From DATEUP01 sp035283065 (GTDB lineage Archaea; Thermoplasmatota; DTKX01; DATEUP01), in contig DATEUP010000292.1 of NCBI GenBank assembly GCA_035283065.1, forward strand, positions 1 through 14,325: DNA of 14,325 nucleotides, written 5' to 3'. Under the pieces are notes generated by a model, which ran no database searches, was not told where the DNA came from, and saw nothing but the letters and a program-made list of their open reading frames with translations. Positions within the stretch are counted from its first letter, which is position 1. The number at the start of each line of letters is the position of its first letter. Shown here piece after piece: positions 1-6,306 of this stretch. A program made the position numbers and the translations under genes.

Positions 1-1
1 G

Positions 2-868
2 CCGAACGGCTCGTTCTACAGGGTGAGCAAGAATGTCACGGACCCGGCGGTCGACCCCTCGAGCTGGCGGCTCGAGGTCACGGGACTCGTCGACCGCCCG
101 CTTTCGCTCACGAGCAACGAACTCCTCGGCCGCTCCCTGAGGGAGGAGGTCGTGACCCTCGAGTGCGTGAGCAACGAGGTCGGGGGCAACCTCATCGGCA
201 ACGCGCGGTGGTCGGGCGTGCCGCTGTCCGACCTCCTTGGCGAGGCCGGCGTAAAGCCGGGGGCCAGCTGGGCCGTCTTCGAGTGCGCGGACGGGTACGA
301 CGTAGGCGTCCCCCTCCTTCGCGCGCGCGGGCCGGGCGCGCTCCTGGCGCTCTACATGAACGGCGAGCGGCTGCCGCGCGAGCACGGGTTCCCCGCCCGA
401 GTCCTCGTCCCCGGGCTCTTTGGGATGATGAACGCAAAGTGGGTGCGGCAGGTCCGCCTCGTCGACCAGGCTCACGCGGGTTACTGGCAGCGCAAGGGGT
501 GGACGAACGACGGCGCGATCCGGCTCACCGCGATCATCGCAGTGGCCCCCACTTCGGCGGTGAAGGGACGCTCCGTCGAAATCGGCGGCGTCGCGTTTGC
601 CGGCGAGCGGAGGATCGCCCGCGTCGAGGTGAGCGAGGACGGGGGCGCGACGTGGGCCCCGGCGGACCTCGAGCCTCCGCTCTCGCCCTACGCCTGGACT
701 CTTTGGACGCACAACTGGACGCCCGCTTCGGAGGGGATCGTGCGCCTCGAGGTCCGCGCGGTCGAAGAAAGTGGCGCAAGCGGAATTGTCCAGCCCCGGA
801 CGCGCGCTTCGCCCTACCCCTCGGGCGCGACGGGCCTCGACGCCGTCGAGGTCACGGTCACGGCCTGA
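2..868 (+). CDS. Molybdopterin-dependent oxidoreductase, sulfite oxidase family (5' end outside window)
   Basis: This is the C-terminal part of a sulfite-oxidase-family molybdoenzyme. The frame is open to the left edge and already reads family sequence (PNGSFYRVSKN) before the first GTG at 23, so the true start lies outside the window. Counting from that GTG, residues 11-35 carry the family signature DPSSWRLEVTGLVDRPLSL. C48 in TLECVSNEVGG is the expected molybdenum-ligating cysteine. GMMNAKWVRQ near residue 135 fits the molybdopterin contact. Residues about 165-281 form an immunoglobulin-like Mo-co dimerisation domain (ARVEVSEDGGATW). The family oxidises sulfite or reduces oxidised methionine and similar small substrates. 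Many prokaryotic members are exported or fused to an N-terminal membrane domain, which cannot be seen here. The substrate is unknown. The last 55 bases overlap the convergent miniprotein gene that follows. Confidence 0.93.
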   Translation, partial: PNGSFYRVSKNVTDPAVDPSSWRLEVTGLVDRPLSLTSNELLGRSLREEVVTLECVSNEVGGNLIGNARWSGVPLSDLLGEAGVKPGASWAVFECADGYDVGVPLLRARGPGALLALYMNGERLPREHGFPARVLVPGLFGMMNAKWVRQVRLVDQAHAGYWQRKGWTNDGAIRLTAIIAVAPTSAVKGRSVEIGGVAFAGERRIARVEVSEDGGATWAPADLEPPLSPYAWTLWTHNWTPASEGIVRLEVRAVEESGASGIVQPRTRASPYPSGATGLDAVEVTVTA

Positions 869-1053
869 GGCGGGCGGCCGCCCCGCAGGGCGAGCCAGAT
901 CAGGAAGAGCCCGACGAGCGCGAGCGCGGCGCCGATCGCGATCCACTCGGGCCCGCGCATGAAAGTCGCAGGCAGGAGGTAGGCGCCTTGGAGCGCCCAG
1001 GCTGCGCCCATCAGCGTCACGATGACGCCCGCGATGAAGAGGCCCAATCGCAA
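814..1053 (-). CDS. Two-TM small membrane protein
   Basis: This is a 79-residue protein with two clear hydrophobic helices (about residues 3-28 and 36-57). They are separated by a short loop containing FMRGPEW, and a polar Pro/Thr-rich tail follows. The pattern resembles small uncharacterised archaeal membrane proteins with a GPEW- or GDPTW-like loop between two helices. I do not know a function. The start is TTG, chosen because GAGGTG lies about 9 bases upstream (plus-strand 1065-1070 region), the helix begins immediately, and an in-frame stop lies a little further upstream. Its 3' end overlaps the molybdoenzyme gene by 55 bases on the opposite strand, so its polar tail is encoded antisense to that enzyme's C-terminus. 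The tail may therefore be a read-through extension with little constraint of its own. The helices make a real gene likely. Confidence 0.72.
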   Translation of the reverse strand: MRLGLFIAGVIVTLMGAAWALQGAYLLPATFMRGPEWIAIGAALALVGLFLIWLALRGGRPPQAVTVTSTASRPVAPEG

Positions 1054-1187
1054 TGCCTTCGCCCACCTCTTATCCCGCCTGATGGGCTGATACTACCTCC
1101 CTTTAACCCTGTTCGGACCCCTTTTGGAACGCCAAACGACGCGCGAGACGGTTCCTCCACGTCCGTTTCATCCACCCGGGGTGATCA

Positions 1188-1198
1188 TTTTTATAGGG
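1188..1198 (+). promoter_or_regulatory. TATA box of the YwgA-like gene
   Basis: TTTTTATAGGG is an A/T-rich archaeal TATA-like element in otherwise GC-rich DNA. Its centre (about 1192) predicts a transcription start near 1218, giving a leader of about 28 bases before the ATG at 1246. No Shine-Dalgarno sequence is visible before that ATG. A three-codon ATG ORF at 1209 would lie just upstream of the predicted transcript start. Confidence 0.6.
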
Positions 1199-1215
1199 AG
1201 ACGTAACAATGAACC

Positions 1216-1231
1216 CTTGAGATTTCTCAAG
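1216..1231. promoter_or_regulatory. Perfect 16-bp palindrome, probable operator
   Basis: CTTGAGATTTCTCAAG has 7-bp arms (CTTGAGA/TCTCAAG) around TT. It covers the transcription start predicted from the TATA box 25 bases upstream and ends 14 bases before the ATG at 1246. A repressor bound here would block initiation. The downstream product looks like a winged-helix protein, so autoregulation is a reasonable inference, but nothing in the sequence proves which protein binds. Confidence 0.5.
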
Positions 1232-1245
1232 CGTGGCCACCTTCT

Positions 1246-1815
1246 ATGGAGAATTACGCCCGAATTCTGTCGGTATTCCTGGGTGTAGGGACCATCCATT
1301 CACGGATCAAGATTCAGAAGATTCTCTACGTCCTCAAGAGCCTGGGCTATCCGATCTCGGAGAAATACGAGTACCGCCACTTTGGGCCCTACTCCGAGCA
1401 ACTGGCCTCTGAGCTCGCCACATCCGTGAATTCGGGATTCCTGGAAGAAGCGGAGGAAGGCATTGCGAGCGCGCCCAGCGACGATTTCAGCGACTATCAA
1501 CGATACGATCTTACGCTGACAGAAAGGGGCCGTCTTTTCCTCCAATCTTGCCTAAAGAAGAATCCCCATCTTCGAGCGCAATCGGAGGCCATTACCGCGC
1601 TTTGCCGGAAACTCAATCAGTTTTCGCCAACTGACCTCGAGCTTATTGCAACCCTGATGTACCTCCAAGATCAAAAGACGCCGGAAAACCAATTGGCCGT
1701 GATGCTCAGGAACCTGAAGCCGAAGTTCGGAATCGCCGAGGCCAACAAGGCGCTCCAGCTAATCAGTGACCTAAGATCCACGGCCAAGCCGGGTACTGCA
1801 TCGTTACGCCAGTAA
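1246..1815 (+). CDS. YwgA-like winged-helix protein
   Basis: This 189-residue protein resembles Bacillus YwgA. Residues 21-57 read IKIQKILYVLKSLGYPI followed by YRHFGPYSEQLASEL, the helix/GPYS core typical of YwgA and the related Panacea-type (DUF4065) winged-helix domains. A later LTLTERGRLFL (about 88-98) is the wing/helix often seen in such folds, and the rest is helical. There is no signal peptide or membrane segment, so it is cytoplasmic. From memory, ywgA sits beside the HD phosphohydrolase gene ywfO in Bacillus. Here the neighbour is the same kind of HD protein, which strengthens both calls. The genes are convergent and their stops overlap by 12 bases. A role as regulator or partner of the HD enzyme is inferred. 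Base composition is clearly lower in GC than most of the window, suggesting transfer. The start is the first ATG after a good TATA box. Confidence 0.85.
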   Translation: MENYARILSVFLGVGTIHSRIKIQKILYVLKSLGYPISEKYEYRHFGPYSEQLASELATSVNSGFLEEAEEGIASAPSDDFSDYQRYDLTLTERGRLFLQSCLKKNPHLRAQSEAITALCRKLNQFSPTDLELIATLMYLQDQKTPENQLAVMLRNLKPKFGIAEANKALQLISDLRSTAKPGTASLRQ

Positions 1816-3114
1816 ATCCATGATCGTTCGAAGCCCGTCGGCGGTTGAATAAACTCGTAGTTCGGTTTTCCTCTCCTCCCTTAGCAACCGGACGATTCGC
1901 GAGAAGCGACTTATCTCTGAGATTTGCCCCGCCGTTCCCGACGAGGGCTCCGCCTCAACGACGATTTTGCTTCCCTCGTCGTTCAATCCCCCGGGCTCGT
2001 AAGGGGACATCGATGGATCATCAATGGCAAAATAATATCGAAAATCGAGCCCCAGCCCGTCAAGCGCTTGCTGAATTTCGTCTCTTCTTTCGAGCACTTG
2101 TGCCACTTGTTGGGCCGAAACCACATGGGCCTTGAGCAAACGTCTCCCAAAAAAACGATTGCAGAGGTCCGAAAGGATTGCATCTGAGGATCTTTTCCAA
2201 GCCTTGAGTTGCGCGAACAGCGAAGTATCGTCGAATTCCTGGAAGTCTTCGATGTCCATTTCCCCGTCCGAAAGGAGCGTTCCGAGGGATTCCCCTAGAC
2301 CGACATCCGTGCCCGCACCTTGGAGGTCCTTTGCCCGGCGAAGAATTGCGGAGACCAGCTTCTCAACGCCTCGTGTCGTTTTGTGAAAATACACGGCCCA
2401 ATACATACGGTCCCGCGACAACACGAAACCCTCGGCCGCCTGGACACCCTTGAACTCAATGCCCAAGTGCCTCACGCCGCCGTTCTCCACCGGTCTGAGG
2501 ACGCTGAAAAGTCGATCAAAATCGAAAAGCCCGTACTCGACGCCGCAATAGTGCGAGTCCCGTAGAAGGTAGTCCATCTTGTCGACATCCAAAGGACCGC
2601 TGATTGCCTCGCTCAACCATCGATTGGGCGGGCTGGTTAGCCCCGAGAGAATCTCCAACACGGCGCCAGGTTCCTGAAGCAGATCCTTGACGCCGCTGTG
2701 TTCGATGATTTGCCTCGTCATTGTCTCGTGGCTGAATTTCCCCTCTGTCACTTCCTCAAGGACGTGAGAAAGCGGCCCGTGGCCAAGGTCATGGAGAAGT
2801 GCGGCAGCCGCTCCGTTCGACGCGGCGTTCCCCTGCAAAGGCACGCCCCCGCTCTCGAACCTCAGAATCAGGTTTCGCATGTTCCACATGGTGCCCATCG
2901 CATGACCGAAGCGCGAGTGCTCGGCCCCGTGGTAGGTGTAGCGGCTTGTCCCCAAATGCGAGACCCTTCTGAGCCGTTGGAACTGGGGAGAATCGATCAA
3001 CGGGAGCAGCCTTGTTGTCTCCTCGGGTTCTAGACCGATGAACCCGTGAACGGGGTCGCGAAACAGGCGCCGCCCCTCTCCCCATGATCTGTTAGGTACC
3101 ATCGGCCTCCGCAC
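1804..3114 (-). CDS. SAMHD1/YwfO-like HD-domain phosphohydrolase (probable dNTPase)
   Basis: This 436-residue protein belongs to the COG1078 group of HD hydrolases, which includes SAMHD1, YwfO and Enterococcus EF1143; characterised members cleave dNTPs to nucleoside and triphosphate. Diagnostic blocks are FRDPVHGFIGL (18-28), SPQFQRLRRVSHLG (42-55), AEHSRFGH (64-71), LLHDLGHGPLSH (106-117) and DVDKMDYLLRD (176-186). By comparison with SAMHD1 the metal ligands are H66, H108, D109 and D178, and the catalytic histidines H112, H117 and H129. Tyr182 and Asp186 of the substrate site are also kept, so the enzyme looks active. The C-terminal 230 residues are helical and less conserved. GTG at 3114 is 11 bases after the transcription start predicted from the TATA box; ATG at 3102 behind GGAGG is an alternative. 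It converges on the YwgA-like gene with overlapping stops. The true substrate and any allosteric control are unknown. Confidence 0.93.
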   Translation of the reverse strand: MRRPMVPNRSWGEGRRLFRDPVHGFIGLEPEETTRLLPLIDSPQFQRLRRVSHLGTSRYTYHGAEHSRFGHAMGTMWNMRNLILRFESGGVPLQGNAASNGAAAALLHDLGHGPLSHVLEEVTEGKFSHETMTRQIIEHSGVKDLLQEPGAVLEILSGLTSPPNRWLSEAISGPLDVDKMDYLLRDSHYCGVEYGLFDFDRLFSVLRPVENGGVRHLGIEFKGVQAAEGFVLSRDRMYWAVYFHKTTRGVEKLVSAILRRAKDLQGAGTDVGLGESLGTLLSDGEMDIEDFQEFDDTSLFAQLKAWKRSSDAILSDLCNRFFGRRLLKAHVVSAQQVAQVLERRDEIQQALDGLGLDFRYYFAIDDPSMSPYEPGGLNDEGSKIVVEAEPSSGTAGQISEISRFSRIVRLLREERKTELRVYSTADGLRTIMDLLA

Positions 3115-3146
3115 CCATCAAGGATGCCCCAAGGAGCTGAGGGCGC

Positions 3147-3154
3147 CTATAAAC
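3147..3154 (-). promoter_or_regulatory. TATA box of the HD phosphohydrolase gene
   Basis: On the minus strand this reads TTTATAGG, nearly the same core as the TTTTTATAGGG before the convergent YwgA-like gene. It predicts a start near 3125, so the transcript would have almost no leader before GTG 3114 (or a 23-base leader before ATG 3102). The rest of the 105-base gap to 3219 shows no other feature. Confidence 0.55.
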
Positions 3155-3219
3155 GTGATGGGGGGTGGCGTGTGCAATATGCGACATCTCCGGTCTCTGG
3201 TCCACGCGTCGGCGGAGCA

Positions 3220-4545
3220 TCACTTCAACTCTTCGAGGTCCGCGTGGACGGCGAGGTAAAAGGCCTCCCACACGAGCGTGTCGAACCCGGCCGCGAGCAA
3301 GTCCCGCGACCCCGCGTGGCGCTCCATCGTGGCGAGCGTGTCCTCCTGCGAGTGGTACTCGGGGTACTCGATGTCGTCGGCGCCGAAGAAGAAAACGGTG
3401 GGGGCGTCGAGGCTCCAGAAGCTCACGTGGTCGCTGCGGCCGAACGGGTCCTCGAGGATCGAGAAGTTCCCTTCGCGGGGGTAGCGCAGCTCGCCGTCCG
3501 TGATGTTCTCGAGCGCGGCGACAAGCCCCGGGTGCTCGGCGACCCCCTCCTCCCGGTCGGGCCCGACAAACGCCGTGAAGTTGAATGGCGCGGGCCATGA
3601 AAGTCCCGCCATGTCCATGTTGACATAGAGGCGGACGCGCCCCGTGACCTCGTTGGCAACCCAATGGTTCGAGCCGTAGAGCCCCTCCTCCTCGCCGCCC
3701 CAGAGGCAGTAGACGATCGTGTGCCTCGTCTTGAACTGCGAGAGCCCCTCAGCGACCTCGAGGAGCGCGGAGGTGCCCGACCCGTCGTCGTAGGCGCCCT
3801 CGATGGCCTGGGGCACGCTGTCCATGTGGGCGCCAAGCACGATCCACTCGCCGGCCGCTTGGGTCCCGCGCTGGAACCCGCACACGACGATGAGGTTGAT
3901 GAACGTGCGAAGCGGGAGGGGGCGCCGCTCGACTTCCCAGGGGTAGAAGTACATCTCGGCGTCAAGCCCGAGGCCCGCGAACGTGCTGTAGAAGTGGTCG
4001 GCGGCGGCGCGCAGCTTCGGCGAGCCGGAGAAGCGGAATTGGAAGGCCTGCGTGAGGTACTCGAGGTTCGAGACGGTGTCCTGCCCGGAGACGACGGGTG
4101 TGGGGCCCGCAAGGACTTGGACGGGCTTTACCCACCGGCCCTTCGTCGACTCGATGGAAAAGGTGAAAGTGCCGAGGACCGGAGGCACGAGCAGCGTGAG
4201 GGAGCCGTCGGCAACATCGCCGGAGCCGACGGTCGGCTGGAGGCTCAGCTGCCCGTTGACGACGACGAGGAACCCGCGCGGCAGTTCGACGACGGACTGC
4301 GGGTCGATGAAGCGCAGCTCGAGGCGGTTGAGGGAGCCGGAGAGGAGCGTGCTCTTGGCAAACACGACGCCGGGGCCTGCGGGCGCGCCGCCAAGGCCGA
4401 TGACTTGCCCTCCCGTGAGCAGGACGGGCACAAGGAGGATCAGGGCGACCACGACGGCGGCGTGCTTGGGCCGCGCGCGGATGCGCTCGACGAGCGGCCA
4501 AAGGACACGGCCGATGTCCCTCCCTGAGGGCACCCTTCGTCTCAC
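3220..4545 (-). CDS. Membrane-anchored M28 family metallopeptidase
   Basis: This 441-residue zinc peptidase is of the M28 (aminopeptidase/PSMA) type, predicted to act outside the membrane. Residues about 28-50 form one hydrophobic signal anchor after an Arg-rich start. Residues about 55-145 look like a beta-rich domain of unknown role. The catalytic domain runs from about 150 to the end. Dizinc ligands are readable: H240 in LGAHMDS, D253 in AYDDGSGT (bridging), E286 in GGEEEGLYGS with E285 as general base, D311 in NMDMAG and H398 in EYHSQEDT. All are present, so it should be active, probably releasing amino acids from extracellular peptides. GTG at 4545 sits about two bases after the transcription start predicted from the TATA box at 4570-4580, suggesting a leaderless mRNA. 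The ACT gene lies 54 bases upstream on the same strand. Confidence 0.93.
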   Translation of the reverse strand: MRRRVPSGRDIGRVLWPLVERIRARPKHAAVVVALILLVPVLLTGGQVIGLGGAPAGPGVVFAKSTLLSGSLNRLELRFIDPQSVVELPRGFLVVVNGQLSLQPTVGSGDVADGSLTLLVPPVLGTFTFSIESTKGRWVKPVQVLAGPTPVVSGQDTVSNLEYLTQAFQFRFSGSPKLRAAADHFYSTFAGLGLDAEMYFYPWEVERRPLPLRTFINLIVVCGFQRGTQAAGEWIVLGAHMDSVPQAIEGAYDDGSGTSALLEVAEGLSQFKTRHTIVYCLWGGEEEGLYGSNHWVANEVTGRVRLYVNMDMAGLSWPAPFNFTAFVGPDREEGVAEHPGLVAALENITDGELRYPREGNFSILEDPFGRSDHVSFWSLDAPTVFFFGADDIEYPEYHSQEDTLATMERHAGSRDLLAAGFDTLVWEAFYLAVHADLEELK

Positions 4546-4569
4546 GGCCTCAAAAGCCGCTCCCCCGCG

Positions 4570-4580
4570 CTATACCTTTT
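4570..4580 (-). promoter_or_regulatory. TATA-like element of the M28 peptidase gene
   Basis: AAAAGGTATAG on the minus strand is the only A/T-rich run in this GC-rich gap. Its centre is 29 bases before GTG 4545, the spacing expected for a leaderless archaeal gene. It implies the peptidase has its own promoter even though the ACT gene is just upstream. Confidence 0.45.
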
Positions 4581-4599
4581 GCGCCCCAGGCGCGGGCGG

Positions 4600-5010
4600 C
4601 TACTCCTCTTCGGCCGAGCGCGCCAGCGCTTTTCTTGCTGCGTCGACATCATCGACCTGGAAGATCAGGTCGACGCGCTTCGAGGACTTGGCCGACAGGA
4701 ACACGGCTTCGACGTTGATCCCGCGCTCCGCAAGGCGCGCGGCGGCCTCGGCGATCGCTCCGGGCCGGTTGCTCACGCGGTGCGTGAGGACTTCGTTGCG
4801 CTTGGCTTCGAAACCGCGGTGGGCAAGCGCAGCGATGGCCACCTCGGGCTGGTCGACAACGAGGCGCAGGTTCATGCGGTCGGGGCCGCGCCCGAGGGTG
4901 AGGCCGCTCACGCTGACGCCCGCTTCGGCGAGGACCTTCGTGACCTCCGCGAGCGCGCCGACCCTGTTTTCAATCGATAGGGCGATCTCAAGCGGAGCCA
5001 GCGGCCACAC
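4600..5010 (-). CDS. Double ACT-domain protein
   Basis: This 136-residue protein is almost entirely two tandem ACT domains. Residues 7-65 contain IENRVGALAEVTKVLAEAGV and residues 75-133 contain VSNRPGAIAEAAARLAERGI. Each shows the ACT beta-alpha-beta start, with the Asn-Arg-x-Gly-Ala turn that usually lies at the amino-acid-binding interface. No catalytic domain is attached. Free-standing double-ACT proteins bind amino acids and are thought to act as sensors or as regulatory partners of biosynthetic enzymes; the ligand here is unknown. It is cytoplasmic, with no signal or membrane segment. GTG at 5010 is chosen because the first strand begins at once. GAGGGG lies just upstream and a TTAA-centred box sits 29 bases before it. 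The M28 gene downstream may be unrelated in function. Confidence 0.9.
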   Translation of the reverse strand: MWPLAPLEIALSIENRVGALAEVTKVLAEAGVSVSGLTLGRGPDRMNLRLVVDQPEVAIAALAHRGFEAKRNEVLTHRVSNRPGAIAEAAARLAERGINVEAVFLSAKSSKRVDLIFQVDDVDAARKALARSAEEE

Positions 5011-5034
5011 CCCGTTTCCCCTCGGGCGGCGGCA

Positions 5035-5044
5035 CCCTTAAGGG
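5035..5044 (-). promoter_or_regulatory. Possible promoter box of the ACT gene (CCCTTAAGGG)
   Basis: This 10-bp palindrome with a TTAA core is centred 29 bases before GTG 5010, where a TATA box would sit in a leaderless archaeal gene. It is the only A/T-containing core in that interval. It could also be an operator, or chance in GC-rich DNA. Confidence 0.3.
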
Positions 5045-5106
5045 CTTGCCTCCGGGTTCTCACGGCGCGGGAAAAAGGGGAAGGGGGTCTCGTGGGCACC
5101 GTCTGA

Positions 5107-5147
5107 GTGGAATCTCTTCGAATGTTCCACGGGCCCCTTCATGAAGG
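5107..5147. promoter_or_regulatory. Nested inverted repeats upstream of the EamA exporter
   Basis: GTGGAA (5107-5112) and TTCCAC (5125-5130) are perfect inverted arms, and a TTCGAA palindrome (5117-5122) lies between them. Immediately after comes CCTTCATGAAGG (5136-5147), a perfect 12-bp palindrome. All lie in the 170-base gap between divergent genes, 34-74 bases before the exporter's ATG. Together they look like an operator region for a dimeric regulator. I do not recognise the motif. A weak A-rich TATA candidate (GAAAAAGG) lies near 5071-5078. Confidence 0.4.
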
Positions 5148-5180
5148 CGCTCTGGGTTCCGGGCGCAAGGGGGTGCCAAG

Positions 5181-6161
5181 ATGCCGGATCCAGGCCCGCC
5201 CGCTCGAGCCAAGGTCGTTGCGGCGCTCCTTGCGGTGTACATCATCTGGGGGTCGACGTACCTCGGGATCCGCATCGTCGTGGAGACGATCCCGCCATTC
5301 CTCTCGGCCGGGATGCGTTTCAGTCTCGCCGGCGGCGCGCTCTACCTCATCGCGAAGCTGCAGGGCGCGCCAAGCCCCTCACGCGAATCCTGGAAGCCCG
5401 CGGCCATCACGGGGGGCCTGCTCCTCCTTGGCGGAAACGGGCTCGTGTCCTGGGCCGAACAGAGCGTGCCCTCGAGCCTCACGGCCATCCTCATCGCCAT
5501 CGTGCCCCTGTGGGTCGTCGTCATCGACTTTGCGCTGCCCGGCCACTTGCGCCCGTCGCAGGGCGTGCTCGCGGGGATCGCGCTCGGGCTTGTCGGCGTC
5601 GCAATCCTCGTGGACCCGTGGCAGGCCGGGGTCGAACACATCGAGCCGGTCGGGGCCGCCGTCCTAATCGCCGCCTCCGCGATCTGGTCGGTCGGCACAA
5701 TCTACGGGGGCCGCGTGAAGCTCAAGGAAGCGCCGCTGCTCGTCATCGGCATGGAAATGCTTGCGGGCGGGCTCATCCTGCTCGCCGCGGGGACCCTTGC
5801 CGGCGAATGGAGCGCGTTCGACTTGGGCCGCGTGTCGCAGCGCTCGGCCCTCGCGTTCGTCTACCTCGTACTCGTGGGCGCGATGGTCGGGTTCACGGCC
5901 TACCTATGGCTCATCAAGAACGTCCCGCCCGCGCTCGCCACTACCTACGCGTTCGTGAACCCCGTGGTGGCAATCTACGTGGGGTGGCTCGTGCTCGCCG
6001 AGCCGGTGACGCCGCGCACGCTCCTTGCCGCCGCGGTCATCATCGCGGGCGTGGCGCTGATCACGCAGGCCAGGTCGCGCAAATCGGTGCCGAACATGAG
6101 CGCTGGTGGCGCGCTTGCGGGTGGAACGGAGACCTCGCCGCTAAGAGGGGCTTCCAAATGA
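5181..6161 (+). CDS. EamA/DMT-family exporter (YedA-like)
   Basis: This 326-residue integral membrane protein belongs to the drug/metabolite transporter superfamily. It has about ten hydrophobic helices arranged as two EamA repeats (about residues 12-145 and 160-305). The opening VYIIWGSTYLGIRIVVETIP followed by PPFLSAGMRF is the hallmark of the YedA-like subgroup. SWAEQSVPSSLTAIL and ATTYAFVNPVVAIYVGW match the equivalent conserved helices of the two repeats. Such proteins export amino acids or other small metabolites by proton exchange; the substrate cannot be read from sequence. A polar tail of about 25 residues (ending GGTETSPLRGASK) is not part of the family core. ATG at 5181 is preceded by GGGGGTG (5169-5175) at good spacing. 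The promoter region holds strong inverted repeats, so the gene may be induced by its substrate. Confidence 0.93.
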   Translation: MPDPGPPARAKVVAALLAVYIIWGSTYLGIRIVVETIPPFLSAGMRFSLAGGALYLIAKLQGAPSPSRESWKPAAITGGLLLLGGNGLVSWAEQSVPSSLTAILIAIVPLWVVVIDFALPGHLRPSQGVLAGIALGLVGVAILVDPWQAGVEHIEPVGAAVLIAASAIWSVGTIYGGRVKLKEAPLLVIGMEMLAGGLILLAAGTLAGEWSAFDLGRVSQRSALAFVYLVLVGAMVGFTAYLWLIKNVPPALATTYAFVNPVVAIYVGWLVLAEPVTPRTLLAAAVIIAGVALITQARSRKSVPNMSAGGALAGGTETSPLRGASK

Positions 6162-6229
6162 CCCCTCCTTACTGCAACGGCAAGCAGCTCGGCGACGGCG
6201 CAACGGTGTATGCATGGCTGAGGGCTTAG
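6158..6229 (+). CDS. Possible 23-residue small protein overlapping the exporter stop
   Basis: ATG 6158 overlaps the exporter's TGA (ATGA) and is preceded by GAGGGG at 6145-6150, seven bases away. The product starts MTPPYCNGKQLGDGATVY and ends at a TAG at 6227-6229. The overlap and ribosome site suggest translational coupling. The peptide matches nothing I know, has no TM segment, and lies in a frame that stays open through the exporter, so it may be chance. Confidence 0.2.
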   Translation: MTPPYCNGKQLGDGATVYAWLRA

Positions 6230-6306
6230 GTTGATAAGTCGGCGCCCATCATAGCAACGGTGCCGACCGCAACCGTGCGGCCGCCGCGCATTTCACGCGG
6301 GGGACG

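Noticed and set aside
1123..1136. Inverted repeat TTTGG-AACG-CCAAA
   Set aside because: Arms of only five bases, about 50 bases before the TATA box; too short to claim a function.
163..1206. Long Arg/Gly-rich plus-strand frame across the molybdoenzyme gene
   Set aside because: Composition is the out-of-frame shadow of a GC-rich gene; the overlapping frame carries clear family motifs.
1209..1220. Three-codon ATG ORF (Met-Asn-Pro-stop) before the YwgA-like gene
   Set aside because: It begins upstream of the transcript start predicted from the TATA box, so it is probably not transcribed.
3664..5041. Long plus-strand frames antisense to the M28 and ACT genes
   Set aside because: The minus-strand proteins have complete catalytic or fold motifs; the plus frames are low-complexity shadows.
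5107..5130. tRNA-like T-loop TTCGAAT
   Set aside because: The five bases on either side of the loop do not pair, and there is no acceptor, D or anticodon arm; the symmetric arms are better read as an operator.
5141..6229. 362-residue plus-strand frame overlapping the exporter
   Set aside because: It lies wholly over a convincing ten-helix transporter and is Arg/Pro/His-rich. Only its last 23 codons are considered separately as a low-confidence ORF.
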